A stretch of 64,000 nt of DNA from Winogradskyella bathintestinalis (GTDB taxonomy: Bacteria; Bacteroidota; Bacteroidia; Flavobacteriales; Flavobacteriaceae): contig NZ_JASDDK010000005.1 in the NCBI RefSeq assembly GCF_030407435.1, positions 214,384 through 278,383 of the forward strand. The letters run 5' to 3'. The notes beneath the pieces are model-generated. The model did not search any database. It was not told where the DNA came from and worked only from the letters and a program-made list of their open reading frames with translations. Below, one piece after another: positions 55,592 to 63,837 of the stretch. The translations under genes were made by a program, and so were the position numbers. Within the stretch, counting starts at the first letter, position 1. The number at the start of each line of letters is the position of its first letter.

Positions 55592-57018
55592 TGAAATTTT
55601 TATCTTATAAAATCGGTGATCTTACGGAAGATATTAAAACAGGGAAAACTCCTTCTACCAAAAATGATGCTTACTTCATTAATGGTAGAGTAAACTGGTT
55701 AACACCTTCTGACTTAAAAGGACAAAAAATAATAAAAGAATCTGAAAGAAAAATTACTCAATTCGCTATTGAAGAAAATGCTGCTTTTTTATATAAAACA
55801 GGTACCGTTTTAGTATCGACGATTGGAGATATTGGAAAAACATGTATTGTTGATGAGCCTGCAGCTTCCAATCAACAGCTAACAGGCATTTTATTGGATG
55901 ATAGCATAATTTTACCAGAATTATTTTATTATTGGGTAATTCGAAGTAAAAAATTGCTTAACAATAAAGCTAATAAAGCAGTAATCTCTATTCTTAACAA
56001 TAAGCTTTTAAAAAAAATTGTAATTACATTCCCTAGTGATTTAGGTAGTCAAAGGAAAATAACAACACAACTTAACCAGATTCAAAGTTTAATTGATAAA
56101 AGAATTAAAAGTATTAAAATACTTAATGATTTAGTCCAATCTTTCTTTGTCTACTATTTCGGAGATCCCGTCCATAACAATAAATCGTATACTCTATATA
56201 AAATAGGTGATGTAGTAGAAAACATTCTTTCTGGTTGGAGTGCTCAAGGTGAAAACAGAGAAAAAGTAAAAGGGGAATATGGAGTTTTGAAAGTGAGTTC
56301 TGTAACTGACGGTGAATTTTTGCCAGAGCAACATAAAGCAGTTTCAAGAAGTATTATTAAAAGAAAATTACTTCATCCTGTTGAAGGTGACTTATTAATG
56401 TCAAGAGCGAATACTTTGGAGAAAGTTGCTGCTGTAGCTATAGTAGATAAGACCTATGATGATATTTTTCTACCTGATAAATTATGGAAAATCATTTTGA
56501 ACAATGACGAAGTCTCTACTTACTATTTTAAGGCCCTTTTAGCACATAAAGGTTTTCGTGATTCTTTTGTAAACAAATCAACAAGCTCTAGCAGTGGATC
56601 AATGGTTAATATAACTCAGGATAAATTTTTGAATTATCAATTTCCTAAGCCTTCATTAAATCTTCAAATGAGATTTGAATCAGTATATAAAACAATTGAA
56701 GATCATAAACTTGAATTAAAAAAATCTTTAAATTTATTAGAGAATTTGTTTCAAAGTGTACTACAAAATTCATTTGGTGAAAATTCATTTATTGATGAAG
56801 AACCCATTTTCGAAGAGTTACTAAAAGATTTCTCAATCGATGACTTAAGTAGAAATAACGATCGTATTAACTATCTCATTGATTTTTTTAAACAAGAAAA
56901 ATTCACTAGCGAAGAAAGTTATACAGAAGCGATTGAAAAATTACACAAACTAATTGAAAATAAGGAAGTTAAACAGTATTATAACAAGAAAAATAAAACT
57001 GTAGATTTAAAAAAATAA
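55591..57018 (+). CDS. hsdS: Type I restriction-modification specificity subunit
   Basis: This 475-residue protein has two target recognition domains (about 1-155 and 205-365), each followed by a helical conserved region (QRKITTQLNQIQSLIDKRI; LQMRFESVYKTIEDHKLEL). This sets a bipartite DNA target. After the second helix there is an acidic, helical C-terminal extension of about 75 residues (from about 398) not usual for HsdS. It may bind the ATPase or nuclease encoded next. The ATPase gene starts one base after the hsdS stop. Confidence 0.9.
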   Translation: MKFLSYKIGDLTEDIKTGKTPSTKNDAYFINGRVNWLTPSDLKGQKIIKESERKITQFAIEENAAFLYKTGTVLVSTIGDIGKTCIVDEPAASNQQLTGILLDDSIILPELFYYWVIRSKKLLNNKANKAVISILNNKLLKKIVITFPSDLGSQRKITTQLNQIQSLIDKRIKSIKILNDLVQSFFVYYFGDPVHNNKSYTLYKIGDVVENILSGWSAQGENREKVKGEYGVLKVSSVTDGEFLPEQHKAVSRSIIKRKLLHPVEGDLLMSRANTLEKVAAVAIVDKTYDDIFLPDKLWKIILNNDEVSTYYFKALLAHKGFRDSFVNKSTSSSSGSMVNITQDKFLNYQFPKPSLNLQMRFESVYKTIEDHKLELKKSLNLLENLFQSVLQNSFGENSFIDEEPIFEELLKDFSIDDLSRNNDRINYLIDFFKQEKFTSEESYTEAIEKLHKLIENKEVKQYYNKKNKTVDLKK

Positions 57019-57019
57019 A

Positions 57020-58684
57020 ATGAAATTAGTAAGGCTACTTGTAAATAGTAAATTCCGAAGTCTATATGAAGGTTTTAAATTAGATTTTAGAGAAGAAGAT
57101 CCAGATAAATCTTGGGAGGAATTTCACCCTTTTTGTTTCGCTGGTCTAAATGGTAGTGGAAAGTCAAATGTACTTGAGGCTTTATCAAATATTTTTTATC
57201 ATTTAGAATGCTGTACATTAAATAAAGGTCATTCAAGTTACTTGAAAGAAGATTTTAACCCAGTAAAATCAGATCCTTTAGCATTTGAATTAGAATATTT
57301 AATAATACCAAGAAATAGCAGTCTTGATAAAAAATCTTTCAAAAGCTATACTAGAGTTATTATCAGAAAAGAACAAGATAAAATTCCACAGATTTCATAT
57401 ACAATACCAGGCGAATTGTTAGGGAAATTTGAAGATGTAAATAATTCTATTAGAACATTTTTGCCAGAACTAATTATAGGTTATTCCTCTGGGGAAAATG
57501 AAATATTAAGTCTTCCTTTTACAAAAACTAAGTTTTTGCAGTTTGATGAATATCTTAAATACTTAGATGACTCGGTAGAATTAGTTGTCGATTATAATTT
57601 AGAGGAGAAACCAGAGAGTAGTTTGGTATTTATGGATTATAACATGAGTCAAGCAATTTTATTATCCAATTTTTTACTGCAAGACAAAAGTGTTCTTGAG
57701 CCTATAGAAGAGCAATTAGAAATTGATCGATTATATAGTTTTAGATTAGTCATTAATGATTTAGCTCTAAAAGATTTTAATGATAAAGGGGAGGAGATTG
57801 AAACAGTAGATAGTTTGCTTCCCTTGGCTGAAGTTTTTATAGAACAATTAAAAAAATGTTCTACATCTTCTTATAAAGAAAACAATTTAACGCTTTTAGA
57901 TTTTTATGTAGATGATAGCACTAAGAAAGCTTTTAAGGATCAATTTAGTACTCCTATTAAATTATTCAGAGCTTTTCAAGTTCTATTAATGCTAAACCTT
58001 AGAAATGTAAATAGGAAATTGAAAAGGGAAATTTATAATTCTGAAAGTTTATATGCTTCACAAAAAATTCCTATTCCGCCTGCTAATGAGCATATTTTTT
58101 ATTTTAATCATTTTAAAATCAAAAAAAAGTATTCTTCAGATGAAATGCTAGTTAAGAGTTTTTCTGATGGCGAACATCAGTTTTTGCATACAATGGGTAT
58201 TTGCCTTATGTTGAAAGACAAAAGTGCATTATTGCTTTTAGATGAACCAGAGACTCATTTTAATCCTGATTGGCGTTCTAGGTTTATAAGTCTACTTAAG
58301 CAAAGCTTAAATATGAGCGGTACGAATAATTTAATGAGAGATATACTCATAACTTCTCATTCACCATTTATAATTTCCGATTGTTATCCTGATAGAGTAA
58401 TATTATTTGAAAAGAATAAAAAGCCTAAAAATTCAGCTCAGTTTAATTTTAGAACATATGGGACGTCAATAGATATTATTATGGAAAATATTTTTAAAAA
58501 AAACAATACTATTGGTGATCTGTCAAGAAAGGAAATTGAAAACATTGAAGAAGAAATTAAGAATAAAAAAAAGCTTTCAGAATCTCAAGTATTGGTTTAT
58601 AAAGAAAAGATAGCTCACCTTGGGGATTCAATGGAAAAAATTTTGTTATTCGCTAGATTGAATGAATTAAAAAGTAAGAAATAA
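57020..58684 (+). CDS. SMC/RecF-like AAA ATPase, restriction-associated
   Basis: This 554-residue ATPase has Walker A GLNGSGKS at residues 42-49, an ABC-type signature SDGEHQ at 382-387, Walker B LLLLDEPE with Asp408-Glu409, and the H-loop ITSHSPF near residue 448. The large insertion (about 60-370) is where RecF/OLD/PtuA-type proteins put their coiled or substrate domain. I recall a database name for such proteins, restriction system-associated AAA family ATPase. With the following HNH gene it matches the Septu (PtuA-PtuB) layout. Its stop shares a base with the HNH start. Confidence 0.85.
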   Translation: MKLVRLLVNSKFRSLYEGFKLDFREEDPDKSWEEFHPFCFAGLNGSGKSNVLEALSNIFYHLECCTLNKGHSSYLKEDFNPVKSDPLAFELEYLIIPRNSSLDKKSFKSYTRVIIRKEQDKIPQISYTIPGELLGKFEDVNNSIRTFLPELIIGYSSGENEILSLPFTKTKFLQFDEYLKYLDDSVELVVDYNLEEKPESSLVFMDYNMSQAILLSNFLLQDKSVLEPIEEQLEIDRLYSFRLVINDLALKDFNDKGEEIETVDSLLPLAEVFIEQLKKCSTSSYKENNLTLLDFYVDDSTKKAFKDQFSTPIKLFRAFQVLLMLNLRNVNRKLKREIYNSESLYASQKIPIPPANEHIFYFNHFKIKKKYSSDEMLVKSFSDGEHQFLHTMGICLMLKDKSALLLLDEPETHFNPDWRSRFISLLKQSLNMSGTNNLMRDILITSHSPFIISDCYPDRVILFEKNKKPKNSAQFNFRTYGTSIDIIMENIFKKNNTIGDLSRKEIENIEEEIKNKKKLSESQVLVYKEKIAHLGDSMEKILLFARLNELKSKK

Positions 58685-59733
58685 TGCTATTAAATTATAA
58701 ACCGATAAAGCATAATATTTTTGGTGCACATCTGCTAATTGAACACTTGGTTTTAGAAGTATTTTGTAAAGCTAATAAATCATCTTATAAGAGTAAATTA
58801 AACAGTGAATTAAAAATTTTAATTGATAAAAATAAATGGTTCGATCAGTCTATAAAAAAGATATATGTTATATGTAGAGATTTGAGTTCCGATGAAAAAA
58901 ATGCTTTAAAAACAGCTTTTATCACAAATAATAAAATTAAAGATCTTTGTGCTAATCCAACCTTAAAAATATCATTAGATACTCTAAATGAAGAATTACT
59001 TGATGAAGTAATTCCTTTTTTTAAAGAATTATATAAAAGGTTTTTGACTTGGGTAGATGTGAAAAATAAATATGGTAGTAAGAAAGAATATTATGATGAT
59101 CTTATAAAATATAATAATTTAAAGTTTTGTCCGTGCTGTGGTTATGGACAAATTAAGACTATTTATGATAAAGGGCATTCTGCATTTGATCATTATTTAC
59201 CTTTAAAGTACTATCCGTTTTCAGTAGTCAATTTCAATAATTTAATTCCACTTTGTACAGTATGTAATAGCGATTATAAAGGGGAAACTGATATTTTAAA
59301 TGGTAATAAGAAGGTTTTTTACCCGTTAACCAATGATATACAAGACATCAATGTTTCTATAGATTTTGATAAGGGAATATTACCCAAGTTGATTATCAAA
59401 ACCGAAGAGAAAGCGGACAAATTAAAAGAAAAAGACATTACCGTAAATTTTGATAAGAGTGGGGAAGAGGTACTTTCTTGGAACTCAATATTCAATATAA
59501 AAGGAAGATATTTTGGAGAAGTTGGAACAAATAGAGTAAGTTGGCTGAATGATGTTAGATCTGCTTATCGAAAACCAAGAATACTGACTTATAATGATGC
59601 TTTCGATGAGATAATTGAAGATGATTCCAATAAATATCTAGGATTTTTAAAATCCCCATATTTGAAAAAAATGAAATCATTTAGCTTTCTTGTTCAAGCC
59701 ATGGATGAAGTATCTGGTGATTATATTATGTAA
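58684..59733 (+). CDS. HNH endonuclease, PtuB-like
   Basis: This 349-residue protein carries an HNH zinc-finger nuclease domain at about 145-205: CPCC (Cys149, Cys152), FDHYLPLKYYP with Asp169-His170, and CTVCN (Cys191, Cys194, Asn195). An N-terminal helical domain of about 140 residues and a C-terminal domain of about 150 residues are not recognised. The active residues look intact. It follows the ATPase with a TAATG overlap and is the last gene of the operon. The likely role is DNA cleavage controlled by the ATPase. Confidence 0.85.
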   Translation: MLLNYKPIKHNIFGAHLLIEHLVLEVFCKANKSSYKSKLNSELKILIDKNKWFDQSIKKIYVICRDLSSDEKNALKTAFITNNKIKDLCANPTLKISLDTLNEELLDEVIPFFKELYKRFLTWVDVKNKYGSKKEYYDDLIKYNNLKFCPCCGYGQIKTIYDKGHSAFDHYLPLKYYPFSVVNFNNLIPLCTVCNSDYKGETDILNGNKKVFYPLTNDIQDINVSIDFDKGILPKLIIKTEEKADKLKEKDITVNFDKSGEEVLSWNSIFNIKGRYFGEVGTNRVSWLNDVRSAYRKPRILTYNDAFDEIIEDDSNKYLGFLKSPYLKKMKSFSFLVQAMDEVSGDYIM

Positions 59734-59741
59734 AATAGAAT
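59721..59741. repeat. 21-bp exact repeat spanning the HNH stop codon
   Basis: TTATATTATGTAAAATAGAA plus one T occurs here and again at 60589-60609, directly after the right 94-bp repeat. The HNH stop TAA (59731-59733) is inside it. A degenerate form (TTATGTAAAGAT) follows the left 94-bp repeat. Confidence 0.75.
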
Positions 59742-60091
59742 CTCGATGTTTAGCTAGGCCTCATAAAATTTTGGTTAAAACAATAGGTGAAGAGCGTACA
59801 TATTTTAGGGAGTTAGTAATACATAAAGTAATATACTCTAACTATAAATAGGAATTCTAAGCAATCTTAATCAGTTCAGAAGTTTCCTAAAATATAGCGA
59901 ATGAGCCGTAATTGTTTCCAAAATTATATACTATTTTAAAGAATTGATTAAGTATCAATTTTTAAAATACCTAATGAAGAATTTTTGTTTTAGTAATAAT
60001 TTAAAATGTCTACCAGACATTCTAAATTATTAGTGTTTCAAGACAAAAGATATTAGAAACTAAAAAAAGACTATTTGGAAGTCTAAATATA

Positions 60092-60136
60092 ACAAGTGCA
60101 TAGAAATTATCGCTTCGCGTAATTTTATGCTCTTGT
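60092..60136. repeat. Long imperfect hairpin
   Basis: The left arm runs ACAAG, T, GCATA, G, AAATTA and the right arm TAATTT, TATGC, T, CTTGT. Between them an inner CGC-TTC-GCG stem closes the loop. One mismatch and one bulged base break 16 paired bases. It could be an RNA hairpin or a recombination site. Confidence 0.6.
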
Positions 60137-60493
60137 GGCAATCCACGAGACATGCTTAGCATTCACGAACTCTTATAACAATATTAACCTTGTGAGTAAT
60201 CATCTAAAATTTTTCATCACGTACATTTTGTCGTTTATGCGATTTTTCAATTGTAATCAAAAGCTAGCTTTTATTGTGCGGCTGGCAAGCTGCTGGAAAT
60301 TATTCGCTAGATTTCTATTGCTTTAATAAAGAGCTCATGAATGCTGCGCATTTGAGTTTAAAAACAATCGAGCGTTTGACAGCGGACATTTTACATAACG
60401 TCAAATTATAGGATCTAATGTTCTGTGTTTCCTAAATTCTAAAATATAATAAAAGGATAAAGTTTAATGACCCAAGTTCTGTGTATTGTAATG

Positions 60494-60587
60494 AAAACAA
60501 ATTATACTTCCGATTGTATGAAGAACTTCTAATCGTTTTAATATTTAATCATCCACAGGATAATCAAATATTAAAAGTGTCCTATAA
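60494..60587 (+). repeat. Right copy of 94-bp direct repeat
   Basis: This is the partner of 53508-53601, exactly 6986 bases away and in the same orientation. It keeps the TTTTAATATTT / AAATATTAAAA inverted repeat and the inner ATCC-ACA-GGAT stem. Confidence 0.85.
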
Positions 60588-60588
60588 T

Positions 60589-60609
60589 TTATATTATGTA
60601 AAATAGAAT
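60589..60609. repeat. Second copy of the 21-bp exact repeat
   Basis: It is identical to 59721-59741 and begins one base after the right 94-bp repeat ends. Confidence 0.75.
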
Positions 60610-60646
60610 ATAATTGAGCCTATACTATCTTCTACGAATCATACCT

Positions 60647-62146
60647 TTACGATTCTAACATTTTCTGATAACATCTAATGCTAATAAACTCTGCAGGCTT
60701 TAATATAGCAACATACACATCGACAATCATTAATCCATTTAAAATATCTGTGTTAGACATGGTTTGTCCCAGTCCAACGGAGACACCAAACGCATCGGTA
60801 GCTCTAGATCCGGCGAAAGCTCCAGATTTCCATAGTTCGGTTAAGTAATTTTCGATCATAATTTTTACCGAGGTCCATGTGCTGACTGTATTTTGTTGAT
60901 ACTGAAACGACAATAACGCCAATTTAATAGATTGTTCTAGCATTATTACAGTACGTTTAACGTTAACGTATTTCCATTGGCTATGATTTCCATCAAGTGT
61001 TCTTGCTCCCCAAACCATTAAACCTTTACCCGGAAATGTCCGTAAAGCATTTATTGATTTACCAGAGCTAGAATCGAAATTAAGATAGTCTTGATCACTA
61101 GCTGAAATTTGTACCGATGGACTAATTACTGCCGCAATATTAACATTAGCTGGTGCTTTCCAAACACCTCGATTGCTATCCACTTGAGCGTAAATACCTG
61201 CGATGGCTGACGACGGTGGTAGCCTATTGAGAAGCTTATATATTCCATTCATAAGCTCATTGTAAACAGGGCTAACCGCTAAAAGTCCTAAATGTAAATT
61301 GTTATCATCAATTTTTGTCGGTGTTTTATTTTCTATAAAGTCCTTTATCAAATATATCACTTTGGGTTCTGGTAATAATGTTGCTAATTCCCTTAATTTT
61401 AAATTAATATGTGAAAAGTTGAAATCTCGTTTGTTCTTGAAATTAGTATTTAGCCATGGATAATATGCCACACCAAAACCTAAATGCTTAGATCCTATAC
61501 TTTTTCTAAAAGTTTTAATAACATCTTTAGTGCCCCTTCCCCTATTCTGCTTTTCATATCCACTATGAACATCTAAAATTGCAATTCTATTTTTAAGGGT
61601 GTTACAATGATTCATAACCTCTTGATAAAGTTGATAACATTCATTAGCTTCAAGGTTCACCGCATCTGGAATAATAACCATAGTGGGTTCTTGCTCTTCT
61701 TCTAAGATTTGCAATCCGTTAGAAAGTGCATCTTTAGATAGTTGAAGTGACGTCGTATTCTCATAAGTACCGACAGAAATTATATAGCATGTATCACCAC
61801 CATTGGCAAAAAATAGCTTGAGACTTTTATACATAAAGGCCTTAGTATGTTTTGTAAAGTCGATAACCTTATCTATTCCATTGAGATTAACTGTAGTTCT
61901 AGTTTCATTAGGTTCAGGATCGAGAATATCAAACTTAGCCGTAAAGTCCTCACCAAAATGATCAATGTAATTTTGAATTGAATCAATTTTGACGGGTTTG
62001 TTTAGAACAGATTTCCCCTGATTTATAGCCTTTTCTGTATAACCAATAAAAGCAGGAATTGCGGTAGGCACTTCAACAATTCTAGCATCAGAAAATGAAT
62101 GAACCTCTTTTATATAAACCCCAGGATATTTGAATTTCGCCGCCAT
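60647..62146 (-). CDS. Contractile tail sheath family protein
   Basis: This 499-residue protein resembles phage and extracellular contractile injection system sheaths. The N-terminus KYPGVYIKEV is the classical sheath start, PAFIGYT follows, and the C-terminal domain has SGAFAGSRATDAFGVSVG and VYVAILKPAEFI. Sheath subunits stack around an inner tube and contract to drive it into a target. No tube, baseplate or spike genes flank it in this window, so it is either an isolated gene or part of a system encoded elsewhere. Confidence 0.87.
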   Translation of the reverse strand: MAAKFKYPGVYIKEVHSFSDARIVEVPTAIPAFIGYTEKAINQGKSVLNKPVKIDSIQNYIDHFGEDFTAKFDILDPEPNETRTTVNLNGIDKVIDFTKHTKAFMYKSLKLFFANGGDTCYIISVGTYENTTSLQLSKDALSNGLQILEEEQEPTMVIIPDAVNLEANECYQLYQEVMNHCNTLKNRIAILDVHSGYEKQNRGRGTKDVIKTFRKSIGSKHLGFGVAYYPWLNTNFKNKRDFNFSHINLKLRELATLLPEPKVIYLIKDFIENKTPTKIDDNNLHLGLLAVSPVYNELMNGIYKLLNRLPPSSAIAGIYAQVDSNRGVWKAPANVNIAAVISPSVQISASDQDYLNFDSSSGKSINALRTFPGKGLMVWGARTLDGNHSQWKYVNVKRTVIMLEQSIKLALLSFQYQQNTVSTWTSVKIMIENYLTELWKSGAFAGSRATDAFGVSVGLGQTMSNTDILNGLMIVDVYVAILKPAEFISIRCYQKMLES

Positions 62147-62360
62147 ATATTCTAATTTGCACCATTAAAATTAAGCAATTATTTTTTAAATTACGATATA
62201 TAAATAGCTCATCAATAGGTTTTTAATCCGTATTATATCTTTTTAGTTCAATCAAACTATTTTAAATTATGTTCAATTAATTATGCCATTATAAAATTGA
62301 TAAAATGTAATTATGAATAATTAAGCGACAAAGGCAACCCATAATTAATGAAATATTCGC

Positions 62361-63236
62361 TTAAGTGATATGATCATCCTCTATATATTTATTAGCATAT
62401 TGCTTAGTAAAATAAGCACCATATAATAAAATTAAACTAGAATAAGATACCCATAACATAATCAGTATAATAGAGCCCGCAGCCCCATAGGTTGAGCCCG
62501 GTTCCATGGTGTTAAAATATAACGCTAATAGATACTTTCCAATCATAAACATAATTGTAGTTAAAGCTGCACCAACTCGGACCGATTTCCAAGAAACTTT
62601 TGCAGAGGGTAAATATTTAAACATGGTAGCAAAGAGTATATAAATAAAGCCTACAGAAACCAGAAAGTCAATTATGAATAAATAATCGAACATATTTTCT
62701 GGAAGAAAACGGTTCAACTGACTGCTGAACGTACTAAGAAGTGACGTTAAAATAAAGCTCGTTAATAATAAGAATCCAAGAATCAATATAAAACCGAAAC
62801 TTTTAACCCGACTCATTACTGTAGCTAAAATATCATTCTCATAAGCAGGCTCTTGTTCCCAAATATGATCTAAAGCGGATTGCAGCTGAAAAAAAACACC
62901 TGTAGAACCATAAAGTAAGGTGCCGATACCTATAACAGTTGCAAAAATAGATGTCGTTTCACCACTTTGGTTCACAATCATGGTGCGAATGGCCTCTGCA
63001 GCTTCAGGACCAATAGCAGCCGAAATTTCACTCAACAATTGCCCTTGTACAATGTCTTCACCCCAAAAACTACCCACTACTTTTAGAATAATAATAATTA
63101 AGGCCGGTAAGGATAAAATAGCATAATAAGCCACAATAGCACTACGTTGAAAAGGTTCTCCTGCAAACCATGCCTTTCCTGTTTCTAATAATAGTTTTGG
63201 AAGATGTTGAATTTTGAATTTTATGGTGTCACTCAT
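62361..63236 (-). CDS. YihY/virulence factor BrkB family membrane protein
   Basis: This 291-residue protein has about six transmembrane helices, with RSAIVAYYAILSLPAL and YGAAGSIILIMLWVSYSS as family signatures. Members are proposed lipid or solute transporters of the inner membrane; the substrate is not known. It lies between the sheath gene and the peroxiredoxin gene on the minus strand. Confidence 0.9.
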   Translation of the reverse strand: MSDTIKFKIQHLPKLLLETGKAWFAGEPFQRSAIVAYYAILSLPALIIIILKVVGSFWGEDIVQGQLLSEISAAIGPEAAEAIRTMIVNQSGETTSIFATVIGIGTLLYGSTGVFFQLQSALDHIWEQEPAYENDILATVMSRVKSFGFILILGFLLLTSFILTSLLSTFSSQLNRFLPENMFDYLFIIDFLVSVGFIYILFATMFKYLPSAKVSWKSVRVGAALTTIMFMIGKYLLALYFNTMEPGSTYGAAGSIILIMLWVSYSSLILLYGAYFTKQYANKYIEDDHIT

Positions 63237-63259
63237 AGATTAATTTAATATTGTTGTGA

Positions 63260-63295
63260 TATAAAGAAACACTGATCTTGTTCAACCAGTGTTTC
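63260..63295 (-). terminator. Intrinsic terminator after the peroxiredoxin-like gene
   Basis: The stem GAAACACTG / CAGTGTTTC with a 12-base loop is followed on the minus strand by TTTATAT. It lies 36 bases past the stop at 63331. Confidence 0.72.
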
Positions 63296-63330
63296 ATTTT
63301 AAGCTCTGTAAAATATTTTAATATATCAAT

Positions 63331-63837
63331 TTACGCTTCTCCACGTGCTGGATAATCTTCTTTCAACGTAAATTTAATAGCTTTAATCATGTCGTCCAAT
63401 CCTGGTCTAGCAAATGGCATTGTCTGTATGGATGCGCAATACAATTCTTGATTAGGACGTATTAAAAATAATCCTGGTTCAATGAAAGTTTCAGGTTCAT
63501 CTTTAATACCCTTAGAAATGAATAATCCCCATTTTCGAGCTTCTTCAATCGGAAATTCGTAACCTAAAGGCACATCTCCAATATCCCATTCATCGTAAGT
63601 TTTTTTAGCAGTTTCTTCAGTATCACTACTAACAGCAATGATGTTTACTCCTAAATCATCAAATTCAGATAATTTAGTTTGTAAATTTTCTAAGTATTTT
63701 TTACAAACCGGGCAATGTAAACCTCTATAAACTATTACTAAGGTAAAATTTTTCGGATCTTGTTGACTTAACGTCCACTCGGTTCCATTTATAAGATTAA
63801 TATTTAAATCTGGTGTTTTTTCTCTTGGTTTAATCAT
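63331..63837 (-). CDS. Peroxiredoxin-like (AhpC/TSA) protein
   Basis: This 168-residue thioredoxin-fold protein has a CPVC motif (Cys42, Cys45) in YRGLHCPVCKKY, where peroxiredoxins normally have one peroxidatic Cys. IAVSSDTEE and a PGLFLIRP strand support the fold. It probably reduces peroxides or disulfides in the cytoplasm. A terminator follows. The 163 bases upstream to the window end hold no gene that I can see. Confidence 0.87.
   Translation of the reverse strand: MIKPREKTPDLNINLINGTEWTLSQQDPKNFTLVIVYRGLHCPVCKKYLENLQTKLSEFDDLGVNIIAVSSDTEETAKKTYDEWDIGDVPLGYEFPIEEARKWGLFISKGIKDEPETFIEPGLFLIRPNQELYCASIQTMPFARPGLDDMIKAIKFTLKEDYPARGEA

Larger units (their letters stand above)
53508..60609. 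other. Putative defence island bounded by direct repeats
   Basis: The interval is bounded by the 94-base repeats and contains one four-gene plus-strand operon with long noncoding flanks (738 and 913 bases). Neighbouring genes are housekeeping types. No integrase or transposase is visible. The border repeats and lack of other genes suggest a unit that was inserted or exchanged, but mobility is inference. Confidence 0.5.
59734..60646. other. Noncoding right flank of the defence operon
   Basis: This 913-base stretch between the HNH gene and the sheath gene has no convincing ORF. It holds a hairpin at 60092-60136, the short segment 60309-60342 that resembles 53638-53670, the right direct repeat and the second 21-bp repeat. 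It may be the decayed remnant of other genes. Confidence 0.65.

Noticed and set aside
60092..60136. attC-like integron site
   Set aside because: The hairpin has the right size, but the GTTRRRY and RYYYAAC core sites are absent and there is no integrase or cassette array.
60135..60326. 63-codon ORF in the right noncoding flank
   Set aside because: The product has no domain or signal peptide pattern, starts inside a hairpin and has AT-driven composition. I see no evidence that it is translated.
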